DNA of 11,594 nucleotides, taken from Euperipatoides rowelli. Lineage: Eukaryota > Onychophora > Udeonychophora > Euonychophora > Peripatopsidae. The notes beneath the pieces were generated by a model. It made no database searches. It was given only the letters and a program-made list of their open reading frames with translations, and was not told where the DNA came from. Both the position numbers and the translations under genes were made by a program. Shown one piece after another: positions 1 to 9,158 of this stretch. Position 1 is the stretch's first letter, and each line of letters starts with the position of its first letter. Where the stretch lies: NCBI GenBank assembly GCA_003024985.2, contig PXIH01S0043974.1; one strand, written 5' to 3'.

Positions 1-133
1 AATTATTAAATATATTTATTTATATTTTCTTGTACATGAAAATCTACCCACCTTGATCATATATATATACAGTATATATTGTATTGTGGAGGATAACATA
101 CCTTACTTATAGTAAAATACAATTCTATACTAG

Positions 134-191
134 GGACAACCTCGCTGGACTATAGTCTGTTGTTGTCCGTCATATTTGTATTTGTATTTGT
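134..191. repeat. Small foldback with hexamer tail, possible SINE remnant
   Basis: GGACAAC (134-140) is complementary to GTTGTCC (162-168), and the perfect 10-base palindrome GACTATAGTC (148-157) lies between them. Directly after comes ATTTGT three times (174-191). A short GC-richer structured core followed by a simple-repeat tail is what the 3' end of a SINE or short LINE often looks like. No tRNA-type A or B box is visible, so the SINE reading is only an inference. Confidence 0.3.
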
Positions 192-1294
192 ATATACTTA
201 CAAGAATATACCAAAAAATTCCCTTATGAAAACAAATAAAACAATATATCCTTCTCGTGTGTAAAATATAGAATAAGGGTTAAATTTGGACTTAATTATG
301 TGTGTGGGGTTTATGCTTTGCTTTATGAACTGTGAGTACTATCTGTCTCTAGGTCGCTACTTCCTTCTGATATACACTAAATTGGTGTTATTTGTAGTTT
401 TATCGACTCACTTTTTCTTCTAGATAAAAATTATTTATCAGATTATTCTGATTGACTCGACAATAAGCTTATAGAAGACCTGAATCCGATTAAATCTAAT
501 GAACTCATTCCTCAGTCTTGCTAAGAGAAACCAAACCTACCAGGCCTACTTTATCATGCGTCTAATGAAAAGGGTCAAATGACAAGACAATAAAAAGACT
601 GTAATAATATTTTTGAATCAAATGATAATGATTATGACTCCAAAATAAAGAAAAACAGTTAAGCTTAAGCGAATGAAAAATAATATCATAAGCGTTTATT
701 CACAACTTTACCTCAGCTTTACGATCACTCTTTCAGATTGAAATTTTTATTAAAAAAATATTACAGTTCAAAATTAATGTACAACGTAAGAGAAAAATTA
801 ATTTCTCACAATCTATGGTGACTACTCGGTTATAAATTATGAATAACAAAATTAAAAAAAAGGTAGAAGAAAACATTGATGCTTAGCTTAAAAAGGTTTT
901 ATATAACATCAAAACAACGAAACAAAAAAAAATGAGGTAATATAGTTAAGGTTTACCTCTGACAAAGTGAAATAAATTTTTAAATATTTGGTATTTTTTT
1001 TTTAAAAATTATTTAATAAAAAAAAGTTAGCCTCTCTCTCTGGATTATGACAGACAATTATTTACAGACACATTACAAAAAAAAAAATTACTACTTATAA
1101 TAAAAGTTTTGCAGATATGCCAAAGACATCATTTGGTGGTAGGGGACTTGAGTTTCAATAGTAGATAAAAGAAGTAGAAGACTTGATTAAACTGGATACA
1201 GTTCATCAGGTTAATAGTTAGGTTAAATAGTTTGTAGTTAGTTGAAAGTTCCGAAGAGATTTGAAATTATGAAGACGGAAAGGACAGTGGTAAG
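192..1294. other. AT-rich DNA without a recognisable gene
   Basis: This stretch has stop codons in all frames and many A and T runs, the densest around 990-1090. A short CT microsatellite (CTCTCTCTCT) lies near 1031-1042. I see no coding signal, transposon end or RNA gene. Confidence 0.5.
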
Positions 1295-1749
1295 GTTGAA
1301 ATGGAGAGGGGAAAACAGCAGCAAAAATGAATTTGTTGACCGATTCTAGTTGACAGAAGTTGGCTTATTTGTTATTTTGACTGGAAAACATGATGTCTAC
1401 TGTGGAGGTTGCTGTGGAGGTTACAGTTTTTTGATTTTATGTTTCCTTTGAATCTGGCTGTGTTGTTGCTGCCAATGAGGATTCTGGACTCTTGGGAACC
1501 AGGATCGTATTGAGCTAACGTTGAAATGGAGAGTAGAAAACATTAGCAAAAATTAATTTGGTGACTGATTCTAACTGACAGAAGACAGCTTATTCATTAG
1601 TTGGATGGGAAAACATATGATGTCTACGGCGAAGGTTGCTGTGGAGGTTACATTTCTTTGGTTTTATGGTTCCTCCTAATCTGGCTGTGTGGCTGCCACC
1701 AATGAGGATTCTGGACTCTCTGGGACCTGGATCGTATCATCGAGCTCAG
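1295..1749. repeat. Imperfect tandem duplication, two ~225 bp units
   Basis: Copy 1 is 1295-1519 and copy 2 is 1520-1749. Both open with GTTGAAATGGAGAG and close near GGATCGTAT...GAGCT. Landmarks occur in the same order in both: GACAGAAG, ATGATGTCTAC, GTTGCTGTGGAGGTTACA, ATCTGGCTGTGT and CCAATGAGGATTCTGGACTC. Differences are mostly single substitutions plus small indels, so the duplication is old. The units are less AT-rich than their surroundings. A plus-strand frame starting at ATGATGTCTAC can be followed in both copies, and its stops fall at different codons (TGA against TGG, TAA against GAA), so an ancestral unit may have been open there. On the minus strand the best frame has a stop shared by both copies. 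Only two units are seen, so this is not an extended satellite here. It could be a duplicated exon remnant or a dispersed repeat; I do not recognise the sequence. Confidence 0.85.
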
Positions 1750-1960
1750 TGCGGAGTTCTGCATTCTATCTCCGGATAAAATCTCTTAAAATGTTGTGAC
1801 CAACAGCACACAGAGTTGCTTCGTGTCCTCCTCATTCATACTGACAGTGTGGTAGGCAGGACAACACTGGTACAATACAGGAACACACTTTTAAAAGCCA
1901 AGCACTGGAGCATACACAGGAACAGCAACAGGAACAAGAAAATAAATTGAGAGCTCGGAA
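1750..1960. other. Moderately GC-richer unique stretch
   Basis: This continues the less AT-rich composition of the tandem units, then falls back to AT-rich sequence near 1960. The motif AGGAACA occurs three times (around 1879, 1918 and 1930). Short open stretches exist on the minus strand, but they break within a few dozen codons and match no family I know. It could be a decayed exon or part of the same repeat family as 1295-1749. Confidence 0.3.
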
Positions 1961-3857
1961 GCTGGGGTAAATTAATTTTGAGCAGATGTATTATACTTTT
2001 GTTAAATTATAAGAATACAGAGTCCAAGCCATGAATTTCAAAACTATTCATTGGAAACATACAGAAAAGACTACTCTCTAATAATAAAGAAGGCAAAAAC
2101 TTGATCTCATCTGTACACTTAAATAATACTTAACACAAGCGAACTCACAAAGCTGCATTGTAACTTCCAGTAAGCAATCACTATCCAATCTCCTGACATG
2201 GAGTAAAGATCAAGACAAGGAAAAAATACAGAGTACAATCTTGAAGTAAAAACAGTTTAAACTCAAAATATTCCATAACAAAAAAAATATATTTTTAATC
2301 CAGAAAGAGTACTATTACAGAGGCAACAAAAAATTTACATAATCCAGATAAAGATTTAAGGCCAACAAAAAAAAAAAAAAAATTTTTACTATCTTAATCG
2401 ATAATGTATTGAATTGAATGAAATTTAAGGTATGGCTATAAATTCTTAGAACATTAGTCATTACCTATGGATTGAGAAAATCTCTATGCCCGATTAAAAT
2501 GTATAACGGTAAGGGAACACTGAAAAACTGTTATATATAACTATTAAGTTAAAATCTCAAACAAAGTTATGTTATTAAATGTGGATTAAAATTTATTTTA
2601 ATCTAATTCTATCAAGATTTATAATTGAGTTTACTAATTAAAATGTAATAAGAATAAAAGGGTAATTTGACTTTATTTAAAAAAATGATATTTATTCAGG
2701 CAAAAGATCATCAATCATTGACAGCTTAAGGACAAAATAAAAAATCATTTTATTTAAAAGGTCTGCTTAAAAATTAAAAACAGAATATTTCTGCATCTTA
2801 TGTCCTCTGAAATAATACAATTATCTTTATCAATGCATTTGACCTTAGTGTTAATACATTATTATTATTATTATAATAATAACTTTAGGAATGTTTCTCC
2901 ATAACGGTTTTTTTCTAAAGTTTGAATTGAGAAGAAAACAAAGGGGAACCAAAGCTTATGTTAGGAAAGAGAAATAAAATTTAAAATAATGTGATCATGA
3001 TCTCCTAATAAAATATTAAAATTACTGCCCTATTAATATACTGTAGTATCTATAGAAGGCAAGTGTACCAAATAATACGGACAGCTGGTTCTAAAAAAAA
3101 CATATTTTTCTGTCTGTCTGTACCTTGAGTGTTTGTGTGTGCATGTACACATCTTTCTCTAAAAAAAATGGTTTAATTGATGTTTTATTTGAAATAGAAA
3201 TAGCAAAACTGAACCTAATTCTTCCTCAGAAGTTCAGAACAGTATTGACTTATAAAAGGAATGAATAATACTTTGTATATTAAAATTGAACCAAAATATC
3301 AGTTCCACATGGGAATCAAACATAGACAATGTAAATCTGAGGCTATGGAGTTTTTACCATAATCCTTAGAAAATATACTAATTTCTANAAATTAGTGAGA
3401 AATCCTGAGGAATGTAATCATTATAATTATGCCATATGTAATTTTATTTTATGTAGCTACATTTTGTTATATAATTATTTTACTTTTTGTTTTAAAAGTC
3501 TGAAAGATAATCCTTAGAAATTGTGGAGTCAGGGCATCTCATTCTTTTGTTGGCCTATTGCAATTTATATTTGACCTTTGTGTTAATATGGCTAAAAATC
3601 TTTATCATTATATCTCTTGGGATTGTATTAATGTTAAAAGCTAATTGATTATTTCTGAGAATAACTATGGTTATATTATGCTGACAAGAAAGGAAGGGCC
3701 AAACTGAGAAGGGTAATACAGCCAAGTTATGTAATTTGGGCCAGAATAGGAATATCAAACGATTGGAATTTTTTTCAAATGCCTTTTTAGAGATTTTATG
3801 GGAAATGAGAGCGAAGAGAAAATGAGATGAAGCTGTAAATTTCAAGTTGAGTAAACG
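1961..3857. other. Long AT-rich stretch, no gene seen
   Basis: No convincing coding frame. It contains A runs (around 2281 and 2370), a self-complementary (ATT)n/(TAA)n microsatellite at 2858-2882 and a TCTG microsatellite near 3109-3120. An unresolved base at 3387 sits between CTAATTT and AAATTAG, which are inverted copies of each other. A 96-codon minus-strand frame at 3555-3845 has low-complexity composition and no motif, and I treat it as chance. Confidence 0.5.
2858..2882. repeat. Self-complementary (ATT)n microsatellite
   Basis: Five ATT units run directly into TAATAATAA, so the tract can fold on itself. This is a simple AT-rich microsatellite with no further role visible. Confidence 0.8.
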
Positions 3858-4151
3858 ACTAGTGTCTGGGTATCAAACTTACCATTACTCACTCCTCCTA
3901 AATGGTTCATGGGCTCAGATGCTGTATTTTATTATTTAGTGTCCTAAATTTACCCTTACCCTGAACCCTAACTCTTACTACATATTAAATCCACTTTCCC
4001 CCAACCCTGTGATGATGATAAAGGGGCAAATAATCAATTTTGATAATTTGGACACAACTTACGGCGGCCTAACAGTTAACCAATCACAGCCATGAACAAC
4101 AAGTTTTGTGAAAAAAAAGGGCAAAAATAAGTTTGATACCCAGATGCTAGT
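3858..4151. mobile_element. MITE 1: non-autonomous DNA transposon, 294 bp
   Basis: The left end reads ACTAG, TG, then TCTGGGTATCAAACTTA (3865-3881). The right end, read on the other strand, is ACTAG, CA, then the same 17 bases (complement of 4128-4144). This gives inverted repeats of about 24 bp with two mismatches. A second inverted motif, GTTCATGG, lies further in on both sides (3905-3912 and complement of 4090-4097), so the repeats extend imperfectly to about 55 bp. The interior has no open frame. It is less AT-rich and carries a telomere-like stretch (CCCTTACCCTGAACCCTAAC, 3953-3972) and ACCAATCACAGCC. The duplicated target could be the palindromic CTAG or only TA inside it. A 2 bp TA would suggest a Tc1/mariner-type mobiliser, but this cannot be settled from one copy. 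Confidence 0.82.
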
Positions 4152-4430
4152 AGAAAACGAGTGTGGGATGATTGGAGATGTTTTCACAGTCCCTGAAGTC
4201 AAGAAAAAGACTGTTTAAAGTTCTAAAACATAAGCGTCATTATTATTTCTTAGTTTAAACTTTACTATAAAAGTAATCATCATTTCAAATTCAATACATG
4301 TGCCATACGTTTTATGCAAAAGTTCATTCTAATAATCCTAAATACATAAAAAAATGTATGGGCTACTTTAAATTCTTGCACATTCATACAAATATTACAA
4401 ATAATACGGTGATTTCATTGAAGTTGTTTG
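4152..4430. other. AT-rich spacer
   Basis: No coding frame or repeat boundary is visible here. Imperfect extension of the following foldback may begin near 4416. Confidence 0.4.
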
Positions 4431-4602
4431 TTATTGAAATTTTGTAAAGGATTATTACAAGATAATCATGTGTATGAAAGGTTTTACCATTTTGATGATG
4501 TGGTTATATCTTTATTGTCTTGATAATGAGATATCATTAAGTCTTGAAAATATTTGCATACATTAGAATAAATTGGAATAATCCTTTATAAAATTTCAAT
4601 AA
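4431..4602. repeat. AT-rich foldback element with 30 bp arms
   Basis: The left arm (4431-4460) and the complement of the right arm (4573-4602) match at 28 of 30 positions; both read TTATTGAAATTTT then TAAAGGATTATT. Weaker pairing continues inward (ATGTGTATGAAAGGTTTTAC against ATGTATGCAAATATTTTC) and outward to about 4416 and 4618. The central ~112 bp has no open frame. The structure could be a foldback transposon, an AT-rich MITE or a snap-back inversion. No target-site duplication could be assigned. Confidence 0.7.
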
Positions 4603-4618
4603 AAACAAATTTGAAATT

Positions 4619-5440
4619 TGAAAGCAGTTTATTGTTTACTTCTATAGCATAAGATGGATATAGAGGCCAGTGACTTTGTACTATATATGTATACCTAAAG
4701 TATATTGTAATGTAGTACATAATGAATTAGGGTGGATAAAACAATCTAGTCAGTTTTGATGTATCTAAAACTGTCTTGTATTTTCTTATAAAAAATTGAC
4801 CAAATACATCCCTTTCTTTGAATGTTTCAAATTATCAAAGCAATGGGTTCATCTAGCTATTCTTGGTCTCACCATCTGTTCCTTTTTTTGTGTGATAGAG
4901 TAACCATCTTGGAATGTCTAAGAATACATCTTTAAAAAACAACAAACTGGAATTTCTTTTAGGAAGATAGTTAAGTTTTGAAATGTGAAGGATATATGTT
5001 TAAATTAAAAAAAGCACACTTTTACATCATGGGGGAGGGGGGGATAGCTTTTATATAAAAACTGAACTTTTTGTAAAAAAAAGTGAGTTTAACATAATTT
5101 ATAAGTTTTAATTTCTTGTGATAAAATTCTGTAAAAAAATGCATTCATTGTATTTCAATATTTAAGTCTGTGAGGTCAACAAGCTCTTTTAATTTTTTTC
5201 AACATCCAATCAATTTCTGTATTAAGTTTACAAATAATTTATTGCTGTAATATATTTAAAATTAAAAACTAAAAAAAAAATAGATATTAATTTCACTAAT
5301 AATTTGCCTGAGGTACTTAAACTTACATAACTTAATTTAGCCATTTTTGATAATAAAAAATTGATTGATCTTCCTTGTAACATGCATAATATTGAAATTG
5401 ATTTTGGGTGGTCAATCAATCTGATAATCAAGAAGCTAAA
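4619..5440. other. AT-rich DNA without a gene
   Basis: No coding signal. TGTACTA (4678-4684) and its complement TAGTACA about 30 bp downstream could form a small hairpin. A purine tract, GGGGGAGGGGGGG, at 5031-5043 stands out in AT-rich surroundings. Short open frames near 5228-5431 (minus strand) are low-complexity and unsupported. Confidence 0.45.
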
Positions 5441-6587
5441 GCCACGTTTACACTAGCCACTTTTCTAGAACTCTGTGTGCATTGCATTGCGACTATTGAC
5501 CAGTATAAACAAATAACTGAATTCTGTTCCGGAACAGATTACCAAATCCTATACCGTAACAGATTCCAGGTTTCTGTTGTGATAGATGCCTCAGGCGATC
5601 AGTAAAAATGCGTACAAAAACTAATACCGCAATAGGATTTTCTAAAATAATGTCTCATCCGCTCTGAATATGATCAATGATTCAACACTTGTTCAATTTG
5701 TCAAGATTTTATAATTTTGAAAGACACCAAAGTTAAATTTTATTATTTATTTATTGAATCAAAGATTTAAACCATTGGCTTATACAATTATATAACTATT
5801 TTAATAATGTCAAATTAATAACGTATTTGAAAAACAACAAAACAAATCAAATAAATTAAAAAAGTGAATAAAATCGATGAAATTATAATAAGGAAATAAA
5901 TCCTAACGTAAATGACTCCCCTCCCCTTTCCCACTATCTTTTCTTTTTTCTTCCTCTTTCTCATCCAAATCAATTGTCTGAATCAAAGCATGTTCTTAAT
6001 TTAATGTAAGTTTAGTTTAGTTTATTCAGAATTTTTTGAGCATCTTTGCTAACTTTGAATGAATTAAAAGATTTATCATTTACGTTCTAAAAGAACATAT
6101 TCTTTTTTTTTTAATTTTTAAAGATGGAATTGCACCACCTTAAACTTGTTTTATTACTTCATAAAACATTAAATAAAATAATACATTTGAAAGTGAAAAA
6201 CAATATTTAATATCAAAAAGTAAGTTAATTTATAGTAAGTTTATCTTACAATGTGAACAAATAGCAATAGTAACCTATACTTTACCAGCTACTATCAGAT
6301 CAATTGTCTGAAGCTAAATTCAACTATTTTCCAAACAATATCAAAAGCTATGATTGCTGTAGTTTTTTTTTTTTTTTGATCCTCAATTTTGAGATTTAAT
6401 AATAAACTATTTGTATTGTACTGTGCTATCGTATTCAACTTTCTATGTCATTTGAGTGATTACCGCTATTTCAAAATCACGCATTACAAATTCAGTCATG
6501 CTGGAAGTCAGTATAAACACAACCATTCCGATATCTGTTCCGGAACACATATCAGAAAAGGATTCGCTATTTCGGTGTAAACGTGGC
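5441..6587. mobile_element. Inverted GCCACGTTTACAC termini: decayed MITE pair or one ~1.15 kb element
   Basis: GCCACGTTTACAC (5441-5453) recurs as its exact complement at 6575-6587. The flanks nearly match too: CTAAA before the left copy, and CTTAA outside the right copy read on the opposite strand. A TTAA target (piggyBac- or Kolobok-like) is possible but imperfect. Near each end there is also a direct, not inverted, pair: CAGTATAAAC (5501-5510, 6509-6518) followed 14-17 bp later by the palindrome TGTTCCGGAACA (5525-5536, 6536-6547). The direct homology suggests two same-orientation copies of one MITE: a diverged copy starting at 5441 and ending near 5600, and the 3' half of another ending at 6587. 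The ~700 bp between is ordinary AT-rich DNA with no transposase. The short frames at 5408-5605 and 6389-6580 lie over these repeats and are not genes. Confidence 0.55.
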
Positions 6588-6933
6588 TTAAGATGCTAAA
6601 TAATGCTCAGCTAATTATTACCGTATCTCTTTTTATATTTTAACAAATAGAAAAAAATCTAACTTGATCAATTGTATAATAATACGGTAATATGTTTACT
6701 AAAGGTATCTCACAATTCAATGATCGCTTCAAAAGAATAAATAAAGTTGGATATTTATTCTTTAATATTTCAACTAATATTAAAGCTAATTCTTAGATTT
6801 ACTTCATTTTTTAAATGTACTTTCACATAAATATATTCTACATTTAATGTATAGCCCTTTAAGAAATATAAGCTGTAAATGAATAATTTCTAAATATATG
6901 TTTATTTATTTCTCAAGCTGGTGACCCACTTCA
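6588..6933. other. AT-rich spacer
   Basis: No coding frame, hairpin or transposon end is supported here. It ends where homology to the LINE begins. Confidence 0.4.
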
Positions 6934-7946
6934 ATCTCAATGGGGTCCCAACAAAGGGGTAAGGGCAAGCCTAATATTTTATTAGGAAAGCTTTGGGAGA
7001 ACCTATCCATCATGCAATTTTCAAAATGAAAAACCAAATAAGTCTTTTGTCTATTAAATACAGAGCCTTTTTCGACTGCAAAATCATTTAAAAATTTTTA
7101 AAAAAAAAAAACCCCATCAATTTGACTGTTGTTTTTTAAAACAATGATAATGTCATCCTCGTAACTATTATATATGCAATGACAGTATATCTCACACTAT
7201 CTAAGTAAATACCAAAATTTGTAAGCTTTTTTTTTAATAAGTGTGTCGATGTAAATAGAAAATAAATTGATGCTGGGGAGGATGTGGAGCCCCAAGTTAT
7301 TCCCCTCAACACCACTGACCTTTATAATACACCATCTAGTTTAAAAAAGACCCGTTTGTTAGTGATGCAAGTTATCAGGGTGTGTGAGAGACTGGAATTT
7401 CCATAAAGATTTAATGTTTGACTGATTAGAAATCTATGAAATCAAACATCCAGAAACATAAGCACAGAATTTTTACTTTTTTTTTTTTTGTTTTAATAAA
7501 TTGAATGTAGCCTATTCTGCATAAGTAGTATAGGAATATGTATATTGCTTCCTTTCAAGAAAAACTGAAAAAATTAAAGAAGTTTGGGCAAGAATTCCAA
7601 AAGTTTACTGTTCAGGATTTTTGCAAACAATTTAGTCTCTGTATTCTGGGTGTTTATAAGTCATAGTTAGTCCAGTGTAATTGGATCCTTGGGTTTAATG
7701 TTTTCTTTGGAAAAAAAAGAGANATGAATGTATGAAAGGCTGATAAATATAACATGTGCTTGACCAATCATTGAAAATATTGACCAAATAATTCTTTATT
7801 ACCAAATAATTTAGCAGTTAGAAAATCAATGCCTGGCAAATTATCTATATTTATTAGTTTTCGAGCATCTTTAATATTTGAAGAATTAATAGAGAAATTA
7901 GAAATAATATTGTGATTATCAATGTCAAACACAGCCTGCTCAGTTT
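6934..7946 (-). pseudogene. Tx1/L1-like LINE ORF2 fragment: linker, RT domains A to C
   Basis: Minus-strand translation, patched over several frameshifts and stops, follows the order of a LINE ORF2 reverse transcriptase. First comes the conserved block before the RT, LPGIDFLTAKLF (near 7816-7842), matching the family pattern (S)PGIDGLTAEF. Next is SLFFPKK, matching ISLLPKKG (near 7695-7725). KLFAKILNSKLLEFLPKL (about 7580-7636) follows the usual RPI-LLN-DYK block. MFLDV (7444-7459) contains the RT domain A aspartate. Then come FSIYI and the catalytic box as YEDDI, whose aspartate codons are the complement of 7152-7157. The SVFNRQKT motif follows, and recognisable homology ends near 6934. Frameshifts, in-frame stops and an N at 7723 show that it is dead. 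The endonuclease, ORF1 and 3' end are absent. The NRQKT and later AAKLHY motifs favour the Tx1 branch of L1-type elements; assignment to that exact clade is inference. Confidence 0.82.
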
Positions 7947-8427
7947 ATATCACTATACATTTACCTCAAATGAGTTAAAATGGCCTACAACATTGTTTCC
8001 CTTTGTAAATCTGATCACCATGATGTATGTAATTTATACAGATCAATTGTTGCTGTTGAGGTGAATAACTTGGGGATCCCTATCCTCCTCAGCATCAATT
8101 TATTTTCTATTTACATTCATCCACTTATTAAAAACATAAATAGCTTAAATTTTGGTATTTATTTAGATAGGGTGAAATATACTGTCACTGCTTATAAATA
8201 TAACATTGATGACATAACCATCGTTTTAAAATATAGCAGTCAAATTGATCAGTTTTTTTTTTTTTTTGTTTTTTTTTTTCAAATTTTAAATGATTTTGCA
8301 GCTGAAACAGGCTCTGTATTCAATAGACAAAAGACTTGTGTTTGGTTTCATTTTGAAAATCTCATGATGGATAGATTCTCACAAAATATTAGACTTGTGC
8401 TACCCTTTGTTGGTACTTCATTGAGAT
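6934..8427. repeat. Inverted repeat formed by two head-to-head LINE fragments
   Basis: The left arm (about 6934-7340) and right arm (about 8018-8427) are homologous in opposite orientation. Shared landmarks include GAATAACTTGGGG, AGCATCAATTTATTTTCTAT, TTTTGGTATTTA, AGTCAAATTGAT and AATAGACAAAAGACTT. By eye the arms are about 80 percent alike with small indels, so they are old copies rather than a recent palindrome. The spacer of about 680 bp contains the earlier RT domains of the left copy and a short unassigned junction at about 7947-8017. Confidence 0.85.
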
Positions 8428-9010
8428 ATTATGATGCTGCAAAATTACATTATGGGTTTCTTTAATGAAGTGAAAATCAGATTGCAAAATATATTTTTTT
8501 CTTTAATTACTAAAGTGCTTATTATTATTGCCAGGTTGTATTCTTTTTTTAATAAGATTTTATGGAACACCAAATTTGTTCCTGTTGGCAACAGGTGGTG
8601 TGTCTGCTGATTTTGAAGGGACGTTTGGGTTTGCATGAAATAGAATATATGTTACTTTCAAATCATGCTAATTGTTGTGTTGTATTTACAAATTTTTTTA
8701 AAAAAAAAGTTGCTTCCTTACCTGTACAACTGATGACAAATCACTCCCACCTATACTCAAAACTAATACTGTATATTGTTTCCCTTGTTGTGTGTTTTTA
8801 ATGAGTTGGCTGATACCTTTAATGACTTTACAAGATCAAAGTTCATCTATAAACTATACACTGTCTTGTTACATGAGAATTTAGTTGTTCAACCTCTTCC
8901 AGATTGTTAATACATCTAACTTATTTGACTTTGGTTTAAAGTTTCACATAATGTCCACTTTTTTAATGTAAGATTAGTTCATCACTATGGTATTAATGTG
9001 ACTACTAAGA
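7980..9010 (+). pseudogene. Tx1/L1-like LINE ORF2 fragment: RT catalytic core to C-terminal region
   Basis: A 161-codon frame (7980-8465) carries reverse-transcriptase motifs in order: LFSIYIHPLI (usual LLFSIYIEPL), the catalytic box as YNIDDI with the two aspartates at residues 77-78 (8208-8213), NDFAAETGSVFNRQKT, then YDAAKLHY near its end. The protein continues in another frame from 8452 to 8610 (LITKVLIIIARLYSF, KILWNTKFVPVGNRW, matching FLWGTKWxPV), then shifts back to the first frame (LLILKGRLGLHEIEYMLLS, VASLPVQLM; to 8801). SKFIYKLYTVLLHE near 8837-8880 resembles the SKxIYxLLL motif of the C-terminal region. Beyond about 9010 I cannot follow it. At least two frameshifts and later stops make it a pseudogene. 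A T-rich tract (8251-8280) inserts a run of phenylalanines just after the catalytic box. Residues before about 8018 lack homology to the other copy, so the ATG at 7980 is not a real start. Confidence 0.85.
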
Positions 9011-9131
9011 GTACATCTTTTATTTTATTATTCCTACTTGTTTACCTTTAGATTATTATTTCAACACTGTACAGTACGCTTTGCCAATAGTGATTTACTC
9101 TCAACTTTTATATTACTGTGTTACAAAATAA

Positions 9132-9158
9132 ACAAATAGCATGATTATTGCTATTTGT
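9132..9158. repeat. Perfect 10 bp hairpin downstream of the LINE fragment
   Basis: ACAAATAGCA (9132-9141) and TGCTATTTGT (9149-9158) are exact complements around a 7-base loop. It lies roughly 120 bp past the last recognisable LINE coding homology. It could be part of the LINE 3' untranslated region, where some LINE groups keep a stem-loop for reverse-transcriptase recognition, or it could be chance in AT-rich DNA. Confidence 0.45.

Noticed and set aside
3555-3845. 96-codon minus-strand open frame
   Set aside because: Its composition is what AT-rich noise gives, it has no motif or family resemblance, and nothing nearby supports a gene.
5408-5605. 65-codon plus-strand open frame
   Set aside because: It lies over the GCCACGTTTACAC/TGTTCCGGAACA repeat sequences, and its peptide similarity to the frame at 6389-6580 is explained by the shared repeat DNA.
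6905-6950. hAT-type terminal sequence (TTCTCAAGCTGGTGACCCA resembling common TTCTCAACCTG...GACCC ends)
   Set aside because: Part of it aligns with the plus-strand LINE copy, no partner end was found, and the resemblance is short.
6934-8427. Classical twin-priming inversion of a single LINE insertion
   Set aside because: Twin priming splits one copy into inverted halves with little duplicated content. Here about 400 bp of the same RT region is present in both halves with substantial divergence, so two copies are needed.
7980-8465. Functional reverse transcriptase gene
   Set aside because: The longest frame covers only the middle of the RT, shifts frame at both later segments and begins at an arbitrary ATG; it is a decayed fragment.
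8445-8636. 63-codon minus-strand open frame
   Set aside because: It is the antisense shadow of the LINE ORF2 remains on the plus strand.
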